A model generated the notes under the pieces. The model did not search any database, was not told the origin of the DNA, and worked only from the letters and a program-made list of their open reading frames with translations. The translations under genes were made by a program, and so were the position numbers. A stretch of 64,000 nt of DNA, from NCBI RefSeq assembly GCF_002835935.1, contig NZ_PJCF01000003.1:62001-126000 (forward strand), in the 5' to 3' direction. This document shows, one piece after another, positions 36,693-45,428 of the stretch (the stretch's first letter is position 1; each line of letters starts with the position of its first letter). The stretch comes from Paraglaciecola sp. MB-3u-78. Lineage in GTDB: Bacteria > Pseudomonadota > Gammaproteobacteria > Enterobacterales > Alteromonadaceae.

Positions 36693-37901
36693 TTAAAGGC
36701 TAAGATAAAAACCGGCTAAGGCAGCGCTCATAAAATTAGCCAACGTGGCTGCTAATACTGTTTTCAATCCTAACTGAGCAATTTCTTTTCGTCTATTTGG
36801 GGCCAATGCCCCTATGCCACCCATTAATATTGCAATAGACGAGAAGTTTGCAAATCCGCAGAGGGCAAATATCACTATTGCTTGAGAATGGGGTGACAAC
36901 TCGTTTTGATTTTGTAAGAAATCTAGGTAAGCGACAAACTCATTAACGACTATTTTTTGGCCAAGAAAACTACCGGCAATATTCGCCTCTACCCAAGGTA
37001 TTCCAAGCGCCCAAGCAATAGGCTGGAAAAGATACCCAAGAATGACCTGAAAACTCAATGCTTCTGTACCAAATAATCCCCCTGCCCAACCAATTAAACC
37101 ATTGAGTAAGGCAATCAACCCAATAAAGGCTAATAACATCGCGCCTACGTTTAATGCTAGGTGTAAACCTGATGCAGCGCCACTGGCCGCAGCATCAAAA
37201 ATGTTGGCATACTCATTGTCTTTATTTTCTTGTTCACTGAGCTCATTATTAAATTTTTCCGTTTCTGGAATAATAATTTTAGCCATCAACAAACCACCCG
37301 GGGCTGCCATAAAACTGGCAGCCAGAAGATACTCGATATTCACCCCCATCTGTGCATAACCTGCCATTACCGAACCTGCGATAGAAGCTAAACCTCCTAC
37401 CATGACTGCAAATAACTCGGAGCGGGTTAAGTTCGGGATAAAAGGCTTAATGACCAGTGGCGCTTCGGTTTGACCAACAAAAATATTAGCGGCTGCTGAC
37501 ATTGATTCAGGACGACTGGTTTTTAAGAAAAACTGTAAAAAACCGCCTATTGTGCGAATGATTATATTCATGATCTTAAGATGATACAAAACCGAAATCA
37601 GTGACGAGAAAAACACAATGACCGGCAACACGTTAAAGGCAAAGATAAACCCCATGGACTTATCGCCCATTGGACCAAAAATAAAATTAATCCCGTCCTG
37701 ACTGTAATTAATAATATTTTGAACATAAATGGTTAATGTTAATAAAAATTCTTTTCCAGGCGGAAAATATAATACCAACGCACCTACCGAAGCTTGAATT
37801 GCAAATGCACCACCCACAGTGCGCCAGTTAATGGCTTTTTTGTGGGCTGAAAATAGAAATGCAATAAATAGCATTAATGCAACGCCAATTAGACTAACCA
37901 T
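36693..37901 (-). CDS. Concentrative nucleoside transporter (NupC family)
   Basis: The 402-residue inner-membrane protein imports nucleosides with a cation gradient. About eight to ten hydrophobic segments are visible, with family motifs [65 protein letters not shown] and [23 protein letters not shown]. These match the CNT signature region. Its neighbours udk (uridine kinase) and the oxygenase suggest a nucleoside-use unit. The substrate range among nucleosides is not predictable here. Confidence 0.93.
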   Translation of the reverse strand: MVSLIGVALMLFIAFLFSAHKKAINWRTVGGAFAIQASVGALVLYFPPGKEFLLTLTIYVQNIINYSQDGINFIFGPMGDKSMGFIFAFNVLPVIVFFSSLISVLYHLKIMNIIIRTIGGFLQFFLKTSRPESMSAAANIFVGQTEAPLVIKPFIPNLTRSELFAVMVGGLASIAGSVMAGYAQMGVNIEYLLAASFMAAPGGLLMAKIIIPETEKFNNELSEQENKDNEYANIFDAAASGAASGLHLALNVGAMLLAFIGLIALLNGLIGWAGGLFGTEALSFQVILGYLFQPIAWALGIPWVEANIAGSFLGQKIVVNEFVAYLDFLQNQNELSPHSQAIVIFALCGFANFSSIAILMGGIGALAPNRRKEIAQLGLKTVLAATLANFMSAALAGFYLSL

Positions 37902-37948
37902 ACTTTTTCCTTTTTCTTATTATTATTTGAGCAGCATGCACTTGGAAG

Positions 37949-38572
37949 TTACAGCAAGCTTTGTTGAATATGAGATTTAATCACATCGAGTGCAATCCGG
38001 TTTTTACCGCCTTGAGTGACAATCACATCAGCAGTAAAGCGGCTGGGTGAAATGAATTGGTGATACATAGGTTTAACAGTTGACTCGTATTGGTTAGCCA
38101 CAGACTCTAGGGTACGGCCTCTTTCGGCAATGTCTCTTTTCATTCTGCGTAATAAACAAATATCCAAGGGCGTATCGACAAATATTTTAATATCAAATAA
38201 AGGCTGCAAGGCCTCATTTGCTAACAACATAATTCCCTCGATGATAATGACGGGTGCTGAAATCAAGTGTTCCGTTTGCTCGAGACGAGTATGAGTCTTG
38301 TAACAATAATGAGGATATTCGATCGCTTTCCAGTTTATTAATGCTTCTAAATGGTCAACTAATAACTCATGTTCAAATGCTTTTGGGTGATCATAATTAT
38401 TTTTTTCACGTTCAGACATGGGTAAATGATCTTGAGAGCGGTAATAGTGATCTTCCCTGAGAATTTGTACAGGTTTGCCATCATCAGAAAACTCTTTTAA
38501 TAAATTCTCAGTAAACAAAGACTTACCAGAACCAGATGCGCCTGAAATGGCAATAACTAAAGGGGTAGACAT
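37949..38572 (-). CDS. udk: Uridine kinase
   Basis: Udk phosphorylates uridine and cytidine for pyrimidine salvage. The 207-residue P-loop enzyme has the Walker A motif ISGASGSGKSLF (about 9-20), the substrate segment REDHYYRSQDHLP (about 39-51), NNYDHPKAFEHELL and the lid arginines in LLRRMKRDIAERGRT (about 155-170). Length is normal. It is followed by the nucleoside transporter on the same strand, 47 bases away, a sensible pairing of import and phosphorylation. The upstream gap to the TonB receptor is divergent. Confidence 0.95.
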   Translation of the reverse strand: MSTPLVIAISGASGSGKSLFTENLLKEFSDDGKPVQILREDHYYRSQDHLPMSEREKNNYDHPKAFEHELLVDHLEALINWKAIEYPHYCYKTHTRLEQTEHLISAPVIIIEGIMLLANEALQPLFDIKIFVDTPLDICLLRRMKRDIAERGRTLESVANQYESTVKPMYHQFISPSRFTADVIVTQGGKNRIALDVIKSHIQQSLL

Positions 38573-38930
38573 ACCAAACCGTTTCTTAAATAAGTAAATT
38601 GGTACGAAAGATACCAGTGAACTTGCTAAAAGTCAGTCCACAATGTAGATTTTTACACTTGACCTCTTGGTCAGGTTTGTAAGCTTTATGTTAAAACATG
38701 TTGCGAACTTGTGTGATTTTGACGAAGAAATGCGACAGTTTGATGAATTTACACCAACACTGTTACGACCGTAATAAAAGTGTCATAATTAATCTGTTAG
38801 ACTTGCGTCTAACGGAATGAGAAATCGATTTGAATCGATCAGCCAAGCCATCGGCAGAGCCTAATGGCATTCTATACAGACAACAGTTCTGACCATACGT
38901 TCAGAACATATAAAACTTAGGAAACACATA
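38573..38930 (+). promoter_or_regulatory. Structured leader of the TonB-receptor gene with several inverted repeats
   Basis: The 358-base divergent gap has no gene. It holds TGACC-TCTT-GGTCA (38660-38673), TTACG-AC-CGTAA (38763-38774), a 7-bp hairpin GTTAGAC-TTGC-GTCTAAC (38796-38813), a 7-bp hairpin ATCGATT-TG-AATCGAT with a 2-base centre (38824-38839) and GTTCTGA-8-TCAGAAC (38886-38907). A CATAAT -10 candidate (38784-38789) would start a transcript right at the first of the last three hairpins. AGGAAAC (38919-38925) serves as the ribosome site. The set could be operators upstream plus an RNA leader downstream; no known riboswitch family was recognised. Confidence 0.55.
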
Positions 38931-41900
38931 ATGTTTAAAAAAACACAACTCAATCGCATCGCGATTGCAGTCGCTATGTCGGTAGGACTATCGTCTGCTG
39001 TTATGGCGCAATCAACAACCTCTTCTATCCGTGGTAATGTTGCAACCGTAGCAGGAACTATATTTTCTGACGCGACTGTCACTATTACGCATGTTCCATC
39101 TGGTACTGTGTCGACTGCGACAACAAATGAAAGTGGTGTGTTTTCTGCGCGCGGTCTGCGTGTTGGTGGCCCTTACTCAGTTAAGATCAGTGGCGGGGAA
39201 TTCACCCCTGTACAATATGATAATCTGTATCTATCGCTAGATCAGGCGTTTTCACTCCCTGTTACGGTAGAAGAGACAAACAATACGGAAGTTATTCAAA
39301 TAACTGGCAGTAATAGTGCAGTGGCCGGTTTCTCGAATGATGGGCTAAGCACTAATCTTGGTATCGAAGCACTAGGCGAAGTGACTTCGATTGATCGCGA
39401 TATCACAGACGCAGCTGCGCTAAATCCGTTTGCTTCAGTAGACTTTTCGAGTGATGGAGATAAATCATTAACGATCGCGGGTGCAAACAGCCGCTTTAAC
39501 TCGTTAACGGTAGACGGTGTTGCTTTGAACGACCGTTTTGGTCTAAATGCAAATGGTTATCCAACCCAGGGTTCTCCGATTTCTTTTGATGCCATCGAAT
39601 CTCTTTCAGTCCAGACTGCACCTTTTGATGTTGAATATAACGGTTTTACTGGCGGTACTATTAATGCCGTTACTAAATCTGGTACCAACGAATTCAAAGG
39701 GTCGGTTGGCTATTATCATACAAGCGACTCATTGAGTGGCGATAAAAACGGCGACGACGACTTCAATCTTACTTTTGAAGAAGATACTTTTGTTGGAACA
39801 CTTGGTGGTCCAATCATAAAAGATAAGCTTTTCTTCTTCATTGCTTACGACAAGTTTGAGGAAGTTGCTCCTCTTAACGATGGTCCAGTAGGTTCAGGTG
39901 CGCTTAACGAAGAAGCAGGTATTACACTTGACGATGTGGCTCAAGTTGGTCAGATTGTTTCGGATCTTTGGGGCTTCGACATTGGTGATTTTAACATAGG
40001 CCCTGCCGAAGATGAAAAAATCCTTGCCAACATAGATTGGAATATTAGTGCTGATCACCGTGCAAAGTTCACCTATCTCAGGACGGAAGGAAACGCCATT
40101 AATGAGCAAAACGGTAACAACTTTTTAGCGTCAGACAATGTTATCGGTGCATCTTCAACTTGGTATGACCGCTCAGAAAAAGTAGAGAGTTTTATTGGTC
40201 ACGTATTTTCTGACTGGACAGAAAACTTTTCGACCCAAATTAAGATTGCAAGTACCACGCAAGCTACAGGTCAGGACTCTTTAAATGGTGCTGAATTTCC
40301 TAATTTTGCGGTATTTTTGCGTGAACTTGATGGAGATGAAAACTATCTTTCAATCGGCCCAGACCGTTTCCGTCATGGTAATTCACTAGATCAGGAATTC
40401 TTACAGTACAAATTTTTGGCTACATACGCAGTCGGCGATCATATAATCAAAGGCGGTTTCGAGAGAGAAGAAGTGGATATAGATAACTTGTTCGCTCAAA
40501 ATTCGGAAGGCTCTTACCTTTTTGACAGTATTGATGATCTGCGCAACAATAACGCTTCTGCTCTATTATATCAGAATGCCGTCAGCAACGATGAAAACGA
40601 TCTGCGTGCTATTTGGGGTTATAATTCAAACTCTCTTTACATACAGGATTCATGGGATGTCAATTCAGACCTGAGTATTGATGCGGGTATCCGTTATGAT
40701 TGGTACGAGTCTGAAGGTGAAATTCGAGAAAATCAAAACTTTATAAATCGCTATGGTTACTCCAACACAACGGATATCGATGGATTGGATGTGTTTCTTC
40801 CACGAATTTCGTTTGAGTGGTTGGCTACAGATGACATCACTGTTCGTGGTGGAATTGGTCGCTTTTCTGGTGGATCACCTGGAGTTTGGCTTTCAAACAG
40901 CTATTCTAACGATGGTGTGATTTCTGACGACGTTGACGATTTTGGAGGTTCCAGAGGACCTTACACAGTTCCAACAACACCTGACGCCGCAACGGGTCAG
41001 TACATTCCGCAGGATGTTCTTGATTCGCTGGCAAACGTAGCGCCAGATGGTTCTGTTAACACACTGACCCCAGGGTTCGAAATTCCAACCACAATGAAGG
41101 TCAGTCTTGGCGCTGCTTACTATGCCGACCTTCCGGTGGTAGGCGAAGGTTGGTTATTATCTGCAGATTTCCTCTACAACAAGCTAGATAATGCGACTTA
41201 TTGGTATGACCAACGTTGTGAAAACCCTGTAGCGACCGCACCAGATGGACGTGGTGTTTATGACTGTAGCGATGGACCTGAAGCCCTCGCAGTCGGCTCA
41301 TTCGACGGTGGTGGTGATAGTATGTTGTACGCGCTATCAGCGACTAACGATTGGGATACGGAATACGGTGAGTTCGATATGTTCTCTAGCTACACTTATT
41401 CAGATGTTGAAGATATCGGATATGGCACATCGTCAACAGCGACATCTAACTACTCTGATTTTGCTGCATTTGATCGCCAATCACCACGTGTAGGAACGTC
41501 AAGTTTCCAAACTGAGCACCTGTTTAAAATCCGCGCTAACTGGACAAAAGAGTTCATCGCTGGTTACGAAACCAAAGTATCAATGTTCATGACCCGTCGT
41601 ACCGGTCAACCTTACAGTTATACTTTCAACGAAAACAATGCATGTCTGCTTGATGTAGGCGGCGGTCGTTGTTCACGTGAAAGCCGTAATGATGACGCCG
41701 GTCACTTACTTTATGTTCCAAGTGGACCGAATGATCCGATTTTTGCTTCGACTTCATTCGAGGGTGATGCTGCTGCGCAGCAAGCGTTCTTTGATTACAT
41801 TAATAGTTCAGAGCTAGCACAGTATGCGGGTGGCATCGCTCCACGTAACAATGACAACTCTGCTTGGTCAACTATTATGGATATTCGTATCAAGCAAGAA

Positions 41901-42152
41901 CTGCCAGCCTTTAATAAAGATCACACCTTCAATTTGTTCTTAGATATTGAGAACTTTGGTAACCTTCTTAACTCTGACTGGGGTCGTGTTGAGGTTACTG
42001 AATATGAATACGAGCGCGACGTTGTTTCGGCTAAGATCGTCGATGGTCAGTATGAGTATTTTGATCTGAACAGCAACCGCAGTATTCAGAACTTAAGAGT
42101 ACGTCAGCAGTCTGTTTGGCAGATTCAATTTGGTTTGAAATACGAATTTTAA
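38931..42152 (+). CDS. Oar-type TonB-dependent outer-membrane receptor
   Basis: The 1073-residue outer-membrane protein starts with a signal peptide (about 1-26, ending VMA-QS). It then has a carboxypeptidase-regulatory-like fold (about 30-110, IRGNVATVAGTIFSDATVTITH), a plug domain (about 125-250, IDRDITDAAALNPFAS, TLVDGV-type turn, TGGTINAVTKSGTNEF) and a large beta-barrel ending in LKYEF, with a terminal Phe as expected. This Oar/TBDR layout without an obvious TonB box at the N-terminus imports large substrates such as peptides or polymers. The next gene is a secreted EEP protein, so the pair may act on one nutrient, for example a phosphorylated substrate. The substrate is unknown. Confidence 0.92.
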   Translation: MFKKTQLNRIAIAVAMSVGLSSAVMAQSTTSSIRGNVATVAGTIFSDATVTITHVPSGTVSTATTNESGVFSARGLRVGGPYSVKISGGEFTPVQYDNLYLSLDQAFSLPVTVEETNNTEVIQITGSNSAVAGFSNDGLSTNLGIEALGEVTSIDRDITDAAALNPFASVDFSSDGDKSLTIAGANSRFNSLTVDGVALNDRFGLNANGYPTQGSPISFDAIESLSVQTAPFDVEYNGFTGGTINAVTKSGTNEFKGSVGYYHTSDSLSGDKNGDDDFNLTFEEDTFVGTLGGPIIKDKLFFFIAYDKFEEVAPLNDGPVGSGALNEEAGITLDDVAQVGQIVSDLWGFDIGDFNIGPAEDEKILANIDWNISADHRAKFTYLRTEGNAINEQNGNNFLASDNVIGASSTWYDRSEKVESFIGHVFSDWTENFSTQIKIASTTQATGQDSLNGAEFPNFAVFLRELDGDENYLSIGPDRFRHGNSLDQEFLQYKFLATYAVGDHIIKGGFEREEVDIDNLFAQNSEGSYLFDSIDDLRNNNASALLYQNAVSNDENDLRAIWGYNSNSLYIQDSWDVNSDLSIDAGIRYDWYESEGEIRENQNFINRYGYSNTTDIDGLDVFLPRISFEWLATDDITVRGGIGRFSGGSPGVWLSNSYSNDGVISDDVDDFGGSRGPYTVPTTPDAATGQYIPQDVLDSLANVAPDGSVNTLTPGFEIPTTMKVSLGAAYYADLPVVGEGWLLSADFLYNKLDNATYWYDQRCENPVATAPDGRGVYDCSDGPEALAVGSFDGGGDSMLYALSATNDWDTEYGEFDMFSSYTYSDVEDIGYGTSSTATSNYSDFAAFDRQSPRVGTSSFQTEHLFKIRANWTKEFIAGYETKVSMFMTRRTGQPYSYTFNENNACLLDVGGGRCSRESRNDDAGHLLYVPSGPNDPIFASTSFEGDAAAQQAFFDYINSSELAQYAGGIAPRNNDNSAWSTIMDIRIKQELPAFNKDHTFNLFLDIENFGNLLNSDWGRVEVTEYEYERDVVSAKIVDGQYEYFDLNSNRSIQNLRVRQQSVWQIQFGLKYEF

Positions 42153-42181
42153 TGATTATTTAGTTAATTATGAGTCACTTT

Positions 42182-42213
42182 AAAAGCCGATCTTTATGAT
42201 CGGCTTTTTTTTT
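42182..42213 (+). terminator. Terminator after the TonB-receptor gene
   Basis: AAAAGCCGATC and GATCGGCTTTT pair over a 5-base loop (TTTAT) and a run of eight T follows. It partly overlaps the longest frame of the next gene, which supports the internal start chosen there. Confidence 0.93.
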
Positions 42214-42234
42214 GCAATGCCCAAAAGGTTAACG

Positions 42235-43401
42235 ATGTATACATTTCTCATTTTTATATTAACGGTGTTCAGCATGTCGTCAAATAGTCAAAGTATTCGA
42301 ATTGCCACGTTTAATGTCAGTATGGAGGCCACAAATTATGTTGAACAGGATCAGGCACCTTTAGGAGATGAGTTGCAAAGCAATTTATGTAATGGTGAGC
42401 ATAAGCAGATTAAAAACATTGCAGACATTATTCAGCGGCTAAGACCTGACATCGTTCTTTTAAATGAGTTTGATTATTCAACCCAGTCAGCAACAGACGC
42501 TCAGAATTTTATAACGCATTATCTAAATGAATCTCAGAATAAAAATAAGCCCATTGATTACCCTTATTTCTATAGTGCTCCGGTAAATACTGGTGTTGAT
42601 TCTGGATTGGATCTAGATAAAGACGGCATAGCATCTGGCACTAAAGGTGATGCCTTTGGTTTCGGCTTTTTTCCAGGCCACTATGGCATGTTGGTACTAA
42701 GTAAACATCCGATTCAATTTAACCAAATTCGAACCTTTCAACATTTCCTGTGGAAAGATATGCCAGGTAATTTAATGGCAACTATCAAGGACGAAAACGG
42801 GGTGCCATATTACAACCAAGATGCGCAGCAAATATTGCGGTTGTCGTCTAAGTCCCACTGGGATATTCCAATCAAAGTAGGTAATCGCAGCATTCATTTA
42901 CTGGCCAGTCATCCCACGCCGCCCGTGTTTGATGGTCCAGAAAATCGTAATGGTAAACGTAACCACGATGAGATACGTTTTTGGACTGATTACCTATCTG
43001 GCAGTGAACAATCTGCTTATATTTACGATGACAATCAAAAACGAGGCGGGTTTAAAGGTGAGCACTTTGTTATCGCCGGTGATTTAAATGCCTCACCAGT
43101 TGAAGGTGATGGCATCAAGAGCGGCATACAAGGGCTACTTGAGCATTCGCTAGTGAATGATTCAATTGTGCCACAAAGTGAAGGTGGCAACGTTCAGACG
43201 CCCGATAACCCGCATTCGGCACAACATACTGCGGAATGGGCAATGCGAGCTGATTATGTATTACCTTCAACATCACTTAACGTGAAGGGGAGTGGCGTAT
43301 TTTGGCCTAAACCAGATGAACCATTGTTTCGTTTAATTAAAGACCGACAGAGTTCATCGGATCATCGATTAGTGTGGGTAGATATTACCGTTACAAAATA
43401 A
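42235..43401 (+). CDS. Secreted endonuclease/exonuclease/phosphatase-fold (EEP) protein
   Basis: The start is the ATG at 42235, after AAAAGG and downstream of the terminator; this gives 388 residues and a signal-like start (MYTFLIFILTVFSMSSNSQS). The EEP fold is clear: IRIATFNV, DIVLLNEFDY (metal Glu), LLASHPTPP (His), VIAGDLNASP (Asp/Asn pair), MRADYVLPS and SSDHRLVWVDI (final Asp-His). It should be a periplasmic or secreted phosphodiesterase or nuclease. It sits behind an Oar-type receptor, which suggests it frees phosphate or nucleotides for uptake; that is inference. Its last ~68 codons are repeated twice downstream. Confidence 0.9.
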   Translation: MYTFLIFILTVFSMSSNSQSIRIATFNVSMEATNYVEQDQAPLGDELQSNLCNGEHKQIKNIADIIQRLRPDIVLLNEFDYSTQSATDAQNFITHYLNESQNKNKPIDYPYFYSAPVNTGVDSGLDLDKDGIASGTKGDAFGFGFFPGHYGMLVLSKHPIQFNQIRTFQHFLWKDMPGNLMATIKDENGVPYYNQDAQQILRLSSKSHWDIPIKVGNRSIHLLASHPTPPVFDGPENRNGKRNHDEIRFWTDYLSGSEQSAYIYDDNQKRGGFKGEHFVIAGDLNASPVEGDGIKSGIQGLLEHSLVNDSIVPQSEGGNVQTPDNPHSAQHTAEWAMRADYVLPSTSLNVKGSGVFWPKPDEPLFRLIKDRQSSSDHRLVWVDITVTK

Positions 43402-43445
43402 AAGATTGCTCACCGTCTTGAAGGATTCCAATAAGTGCGCTGAGG

Positions 43446-43516
43446 CCACAGAGGAAATAAAAGTGAATTTTGAAATCTGTTCCTCTGTGTAGCGAAGCGC
43501 TCTTTGTCCTCTGTGG
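43446..43516. repeat. Dispersed palindromic element, copy 1 (71 bp)
   Basis: Bounded by CCACAGAGGA and TCCTCTGTGG, a perfect 10-bp inverted pair. The inside holds another CCTCTGTG, then TAGCGAAGCGCTC. It lies 45 bases after the EEP gene stop. Further copies are at 43803-43887, 44173-44257, 45459-45529 and 45584-45655, with diverged relatives near 25738 and 30307. Confidence 0.85.
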
Positions 43517-43562
43517 TTTAAAACATTTTTACTTTTTTCGTTTAAGATCTAAAAAGGAGCAG

Positions 43563-43773
43563 CGTTCATACGCCCGATAACCCATATTCAGCAATGCATA
43601 CAGCCGAATGGGCAATGCGAGCTGATTAAGTATTACCTTCAACTTCACTTAACGTGACGGGGAGTGGCGTATTTTGGCCTAAACCAGATGATCCTTTGTT
43701 TCGTTTAATTAAAGACCGACAGAGTTCGTCGGATCATCGATTAGTGTGGGTAGATATTACCGTTACGAAATAA
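43563..43773 (+). pseudogene. EEP gene 3' fragment, copy B (premature stop)
   Basis: Copy B repeats the last ~68 codons of the EEP gene but has no start codon or ribosome site of its own. A T-to-A change makes TAA within the RADYV motif (TATGTA to TAAGTA at 43627-43632), so only about 20 codons are read before a stop. The rest stays recognisable up to the genuine stop at 43773. Confidence 0.9.
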
Positions 43774-43802
43774 AAGATTACTCACCACCGAGGACAATGA
43801 GG

Positions 43803-43887
43803 TCACAGAGGAAAAGCAAAAATATGATGAGTCTTTTAAATTCTAAATCTTTTCTCTGTGTAGCGAAGCGCTCTTTGTCCTCTGTGG
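43803..43887. repeat. Dispersed palindromic element, copy 2
   Basis: Left arm TCACAGAGGA (one change from copy 1), right arm TCCTCTGTGG. Between them is the AT-rich word AAATATGATGAGTC, shared with copy 3 but absent from copies 1, 4 and 5, so copies 2 and 3 form one subtype. Confidence 0.85.
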
Positions 43888-43932
43888 TTTAAAACATTTT
43901 ACTTTTTTCGTCTAAGATCTAAAAAGGAGCAG

Positions 43933-44143
43933 CGTTCATACGCCCGATAACCCATATTCAGCAAGGCATACCGCCGAATGGGCAATGCGAGCTGATTATG
44001 TATTACCTTCAACATCACTTAACGTGAAGGGGAGTGGCGTATTTTGGCCTAAACCAGATGATCCTTTGTTTCGTTTAATTAAAGACCGACAGAGTTCGTC
44101 GGATCATCGATTAGTGTGGGTAGATATTACCGTTACAAAATAA
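43933..44143 (+). pseudogene. EEP gene 3' fragment, copy C (open frame, no start)
   Basis: Copy C repeats the same ~68 codons with the frame kept open through RADYVLPS and SSDHRLVWVDI to TAA at 44141-44143. It has no start codon or ribosome site, so it is unlikely to be made by itself. It preserves the last two catalytic motifs and could act as a gene-conversion donor for the intact gene; that is a suggestion only. Confidence 0.88.
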
Positions 44144-44172
44144 AAGATTGCTCACCACCGAGGACAATGAGG

Positions 44173-44257
44173 CCACAGAGGAAAAACAAAAATATGATGA
44201 GTCTTTTAAATTCTAAATCTTTTCTCTGTGTAGCGAAGCGCTCTTTGTCCTCTGTGG
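44173..44257. repeat. Dispersed palindromic element, copy 3
   Basis: Left arm CCACAGAGGA, right arm TCCTCTGTGG; the inside carries AAATATGATGAGTC like copy 2. The sequence leaves the array about 48 bases later. Confidence 0.85.
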
Positions 44258-44371
44258 TTTAAAATATTTTTACTTTTTTCACCTAAGATCAAAAAAGGAG
44301 CGCAAGCCTAAGCCATTCTCCTTTCGAATGTTTATGGCTTAGAAAAATCCCGAAACTTACCACACCACACG

Positions 44372-44407
44372 AAAACTACTCAGCCAAACAATTGGCTGAG
44401 TAGTTTT
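44372..44407. terminator. Perfect 16-bp hairpin upstream of the toxin-antitoxin cassette
   Basis: AAAACTACTCAGCCAA and its exact complement flank a 4-base loop (ACAA), with an A run on one side and a T run on the other, so it could stop transcription in both directions. It separates the EEP repeats from the toxin-antitoxin genes. Confidence 0.8.
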
Positions 44408-44574
44408 ATCTATTAGATATTGGTTGGTAAAAATAGTTAGTCTAGAGTGATTACCAGCAACAAATCTTTCACTAGAAAACAATTGTGAATATAGAGTCAA
44501 TAATTCTTTACCACAACTGATTATTGTTGGACGAATAAGTCAACTATAGTTATAGTCTGGTCATAACCATAAAA

Positions 44575-44949
44575 ATGAGGCGTCATTTGGATACCGGCTT
44601 AGACAATCTTTTAGCGCTGCACGGCACAGAAGCTCATAGAGATGATGCTTATTGGTGGAAAATAGAAGCTTGGGAAGTGCAACCAACCAAGGAAAGACCT
44701 CATGGTATTCGCTATAACCTCACGCTGCACAACACATACAATAAGCGTGTTTTTGGGTTAGACAATGCTCATGCCGTGAAGCCAGCTAAAAGGAAAGGTT
44801 TCGCAGCAAAACGGTATGATTATGATCATGTACATAAGTCAGCCATCGATATGGGTACACCTTATGAATTTAAAGATTGTGCAACCTTGTTGAATGATTT
44901 TTTTAGTGGCATTGATACAACGATTGAAGCAATAGAGGGCAAAAAATGA
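44575..44949 (+). CDS. TumE-family toxin (DUF6516-like)
   Basis: The 124-residue protein has PHGIRYNLTLHNTYNKRVFGLDNAHAVKP and a C-terminal HVHKSAIDMGTPYEFKDCATLLNDFF, which match the TumE-like group once named DUF6516. In this group the toxin is read just before a helix-turn-helix antitoxin. The N-terminal end is less sure: the ATG at 44575 lies in AACCATAAAAATG with no good ribosome site, but no better start is visible. It overlaps the next gene by 4 bases (ATGA). Mechanism is not assigned here. The family name is from recalled pattern, so confidence is moderate. Confidence 0.75.
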   Translation: MRRHLDTGLDNLLALHGTEAHRDDAYWWKIEAWEVQPTKERPHGIRYNLTLHNTYNKRVFGLDNAHAVKPAKRKGFAAKRYDYDHVHKSAIDMGTPYEFKDCATLLNDFFSGIDTTIEAIEGKK

Positions 44950-45344
44950 TGAAAGCAAGAATAGGCATCATGTCTGAAGAACTTATACGTACAAGAGTAC
45001 TGGCTATTGTTCAGGGGAAGTATACACCTCATGAAAACGAGCCTAAGGTTTGGTATACCTCCCTTAATGCTATCTCTCAAATTTTGAACCCGGACAATAT
45101 AGCACTATTAAGGCTAATCGATACTGAACGTCCTGACAGCGTTTCTGCGCTAGCAGAACTGTCTGGTCGTAAAAAGTCCAACCTTTCAAATACTTTAAAA
45201 TCACTGAGCGATAAGGGGTTCGTTCGTCTCGAAAAAGGGGAAGGAAGAAACTTAAAGCCTGTAGCGCTCTTTACCGATTTTGAGATTATCATTACTCAGG
45301 AAATTGAAGACGCATTATTAGAGTTGCAACAGCAAGCTGCATAA
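44946..45344 (+). CDS. Helix-turn-helix antitoxin/regulator paired with the TumE-like toxin
   Basis: The 132-residue protein has a MarR/ArsR-like winged helix: SLNAISQILNPDNIALLRLIDTERPDSVSALAELSGRKKSNLSNTLKSL (about 37-85), then DKGFVRLEKGEGRNLKPVALFTDFEI. This corresponds to the HVO_A0114-like DNA-binding family often paired with TumE. The gene starts within the toxin stop (ATGA), so the two are coupled. It should repress its own operon and neutralise the toxin. A second start at 44949 or the Met at codon 11 is possible. No palindromic operator was found with certainty in the upstream region (a TAAC/GTTA pair is too short). Confidence 0.78.
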   Translation: MMKARIGIMSEELIRTRVLAIVQGKYTPHENEPKVWYTSLNAISQILNPDNIALLRLIDTERPDSVSALAELSGRKKSNLSNTLKSLSDKGFVRLEKGEGRNLKPVALFTDFEIIITQEIEDALLELQQQAA

Positions 45345-45428
45345 CTTGCTGTTACATCAAATATTGACCAATTGACTTTGAAGTCGCATTTGCAGAGGAC
45401 AAAGCAGCAGGAAGCGTTTTGACATAGG

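Larger units (their letters stand above)
43192..44305 (+). repeat. Tandem triplication (~370-bp units) of the EEP gene 3' end plus spacer
   Basis: The unit runs from CGTTCA(G/T)ACGCCCGATAA through the stop codon of the EEP gene and a spacer holding one dispersed element to about GATC(T/A)AAAAAGGAGC. Unit landmarks: CGCCCGATAA at 43199, 43571 and 43941, and gene stops at 43401, 43773 and 44143 (spacing 372 and 370). The third unit ends near 44305, where the sequence departs after AAGGAGCGCAAGCC. Units 2 and 3 share point differences from unit 1 (for example YSAxH for HSAQH, DDP for DEP). This points to duplication of one copy and then a further step. Confidence 0.93.

Noticed and set aside
43192-44305. 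Direct repeats that could be read as a CRISPR-like or other regular array
   Set aside because: Units are ~370 bp, hold coding sequence from the neighbouring gene, and have no short repeat-spacer pattern; no cas gene is near.
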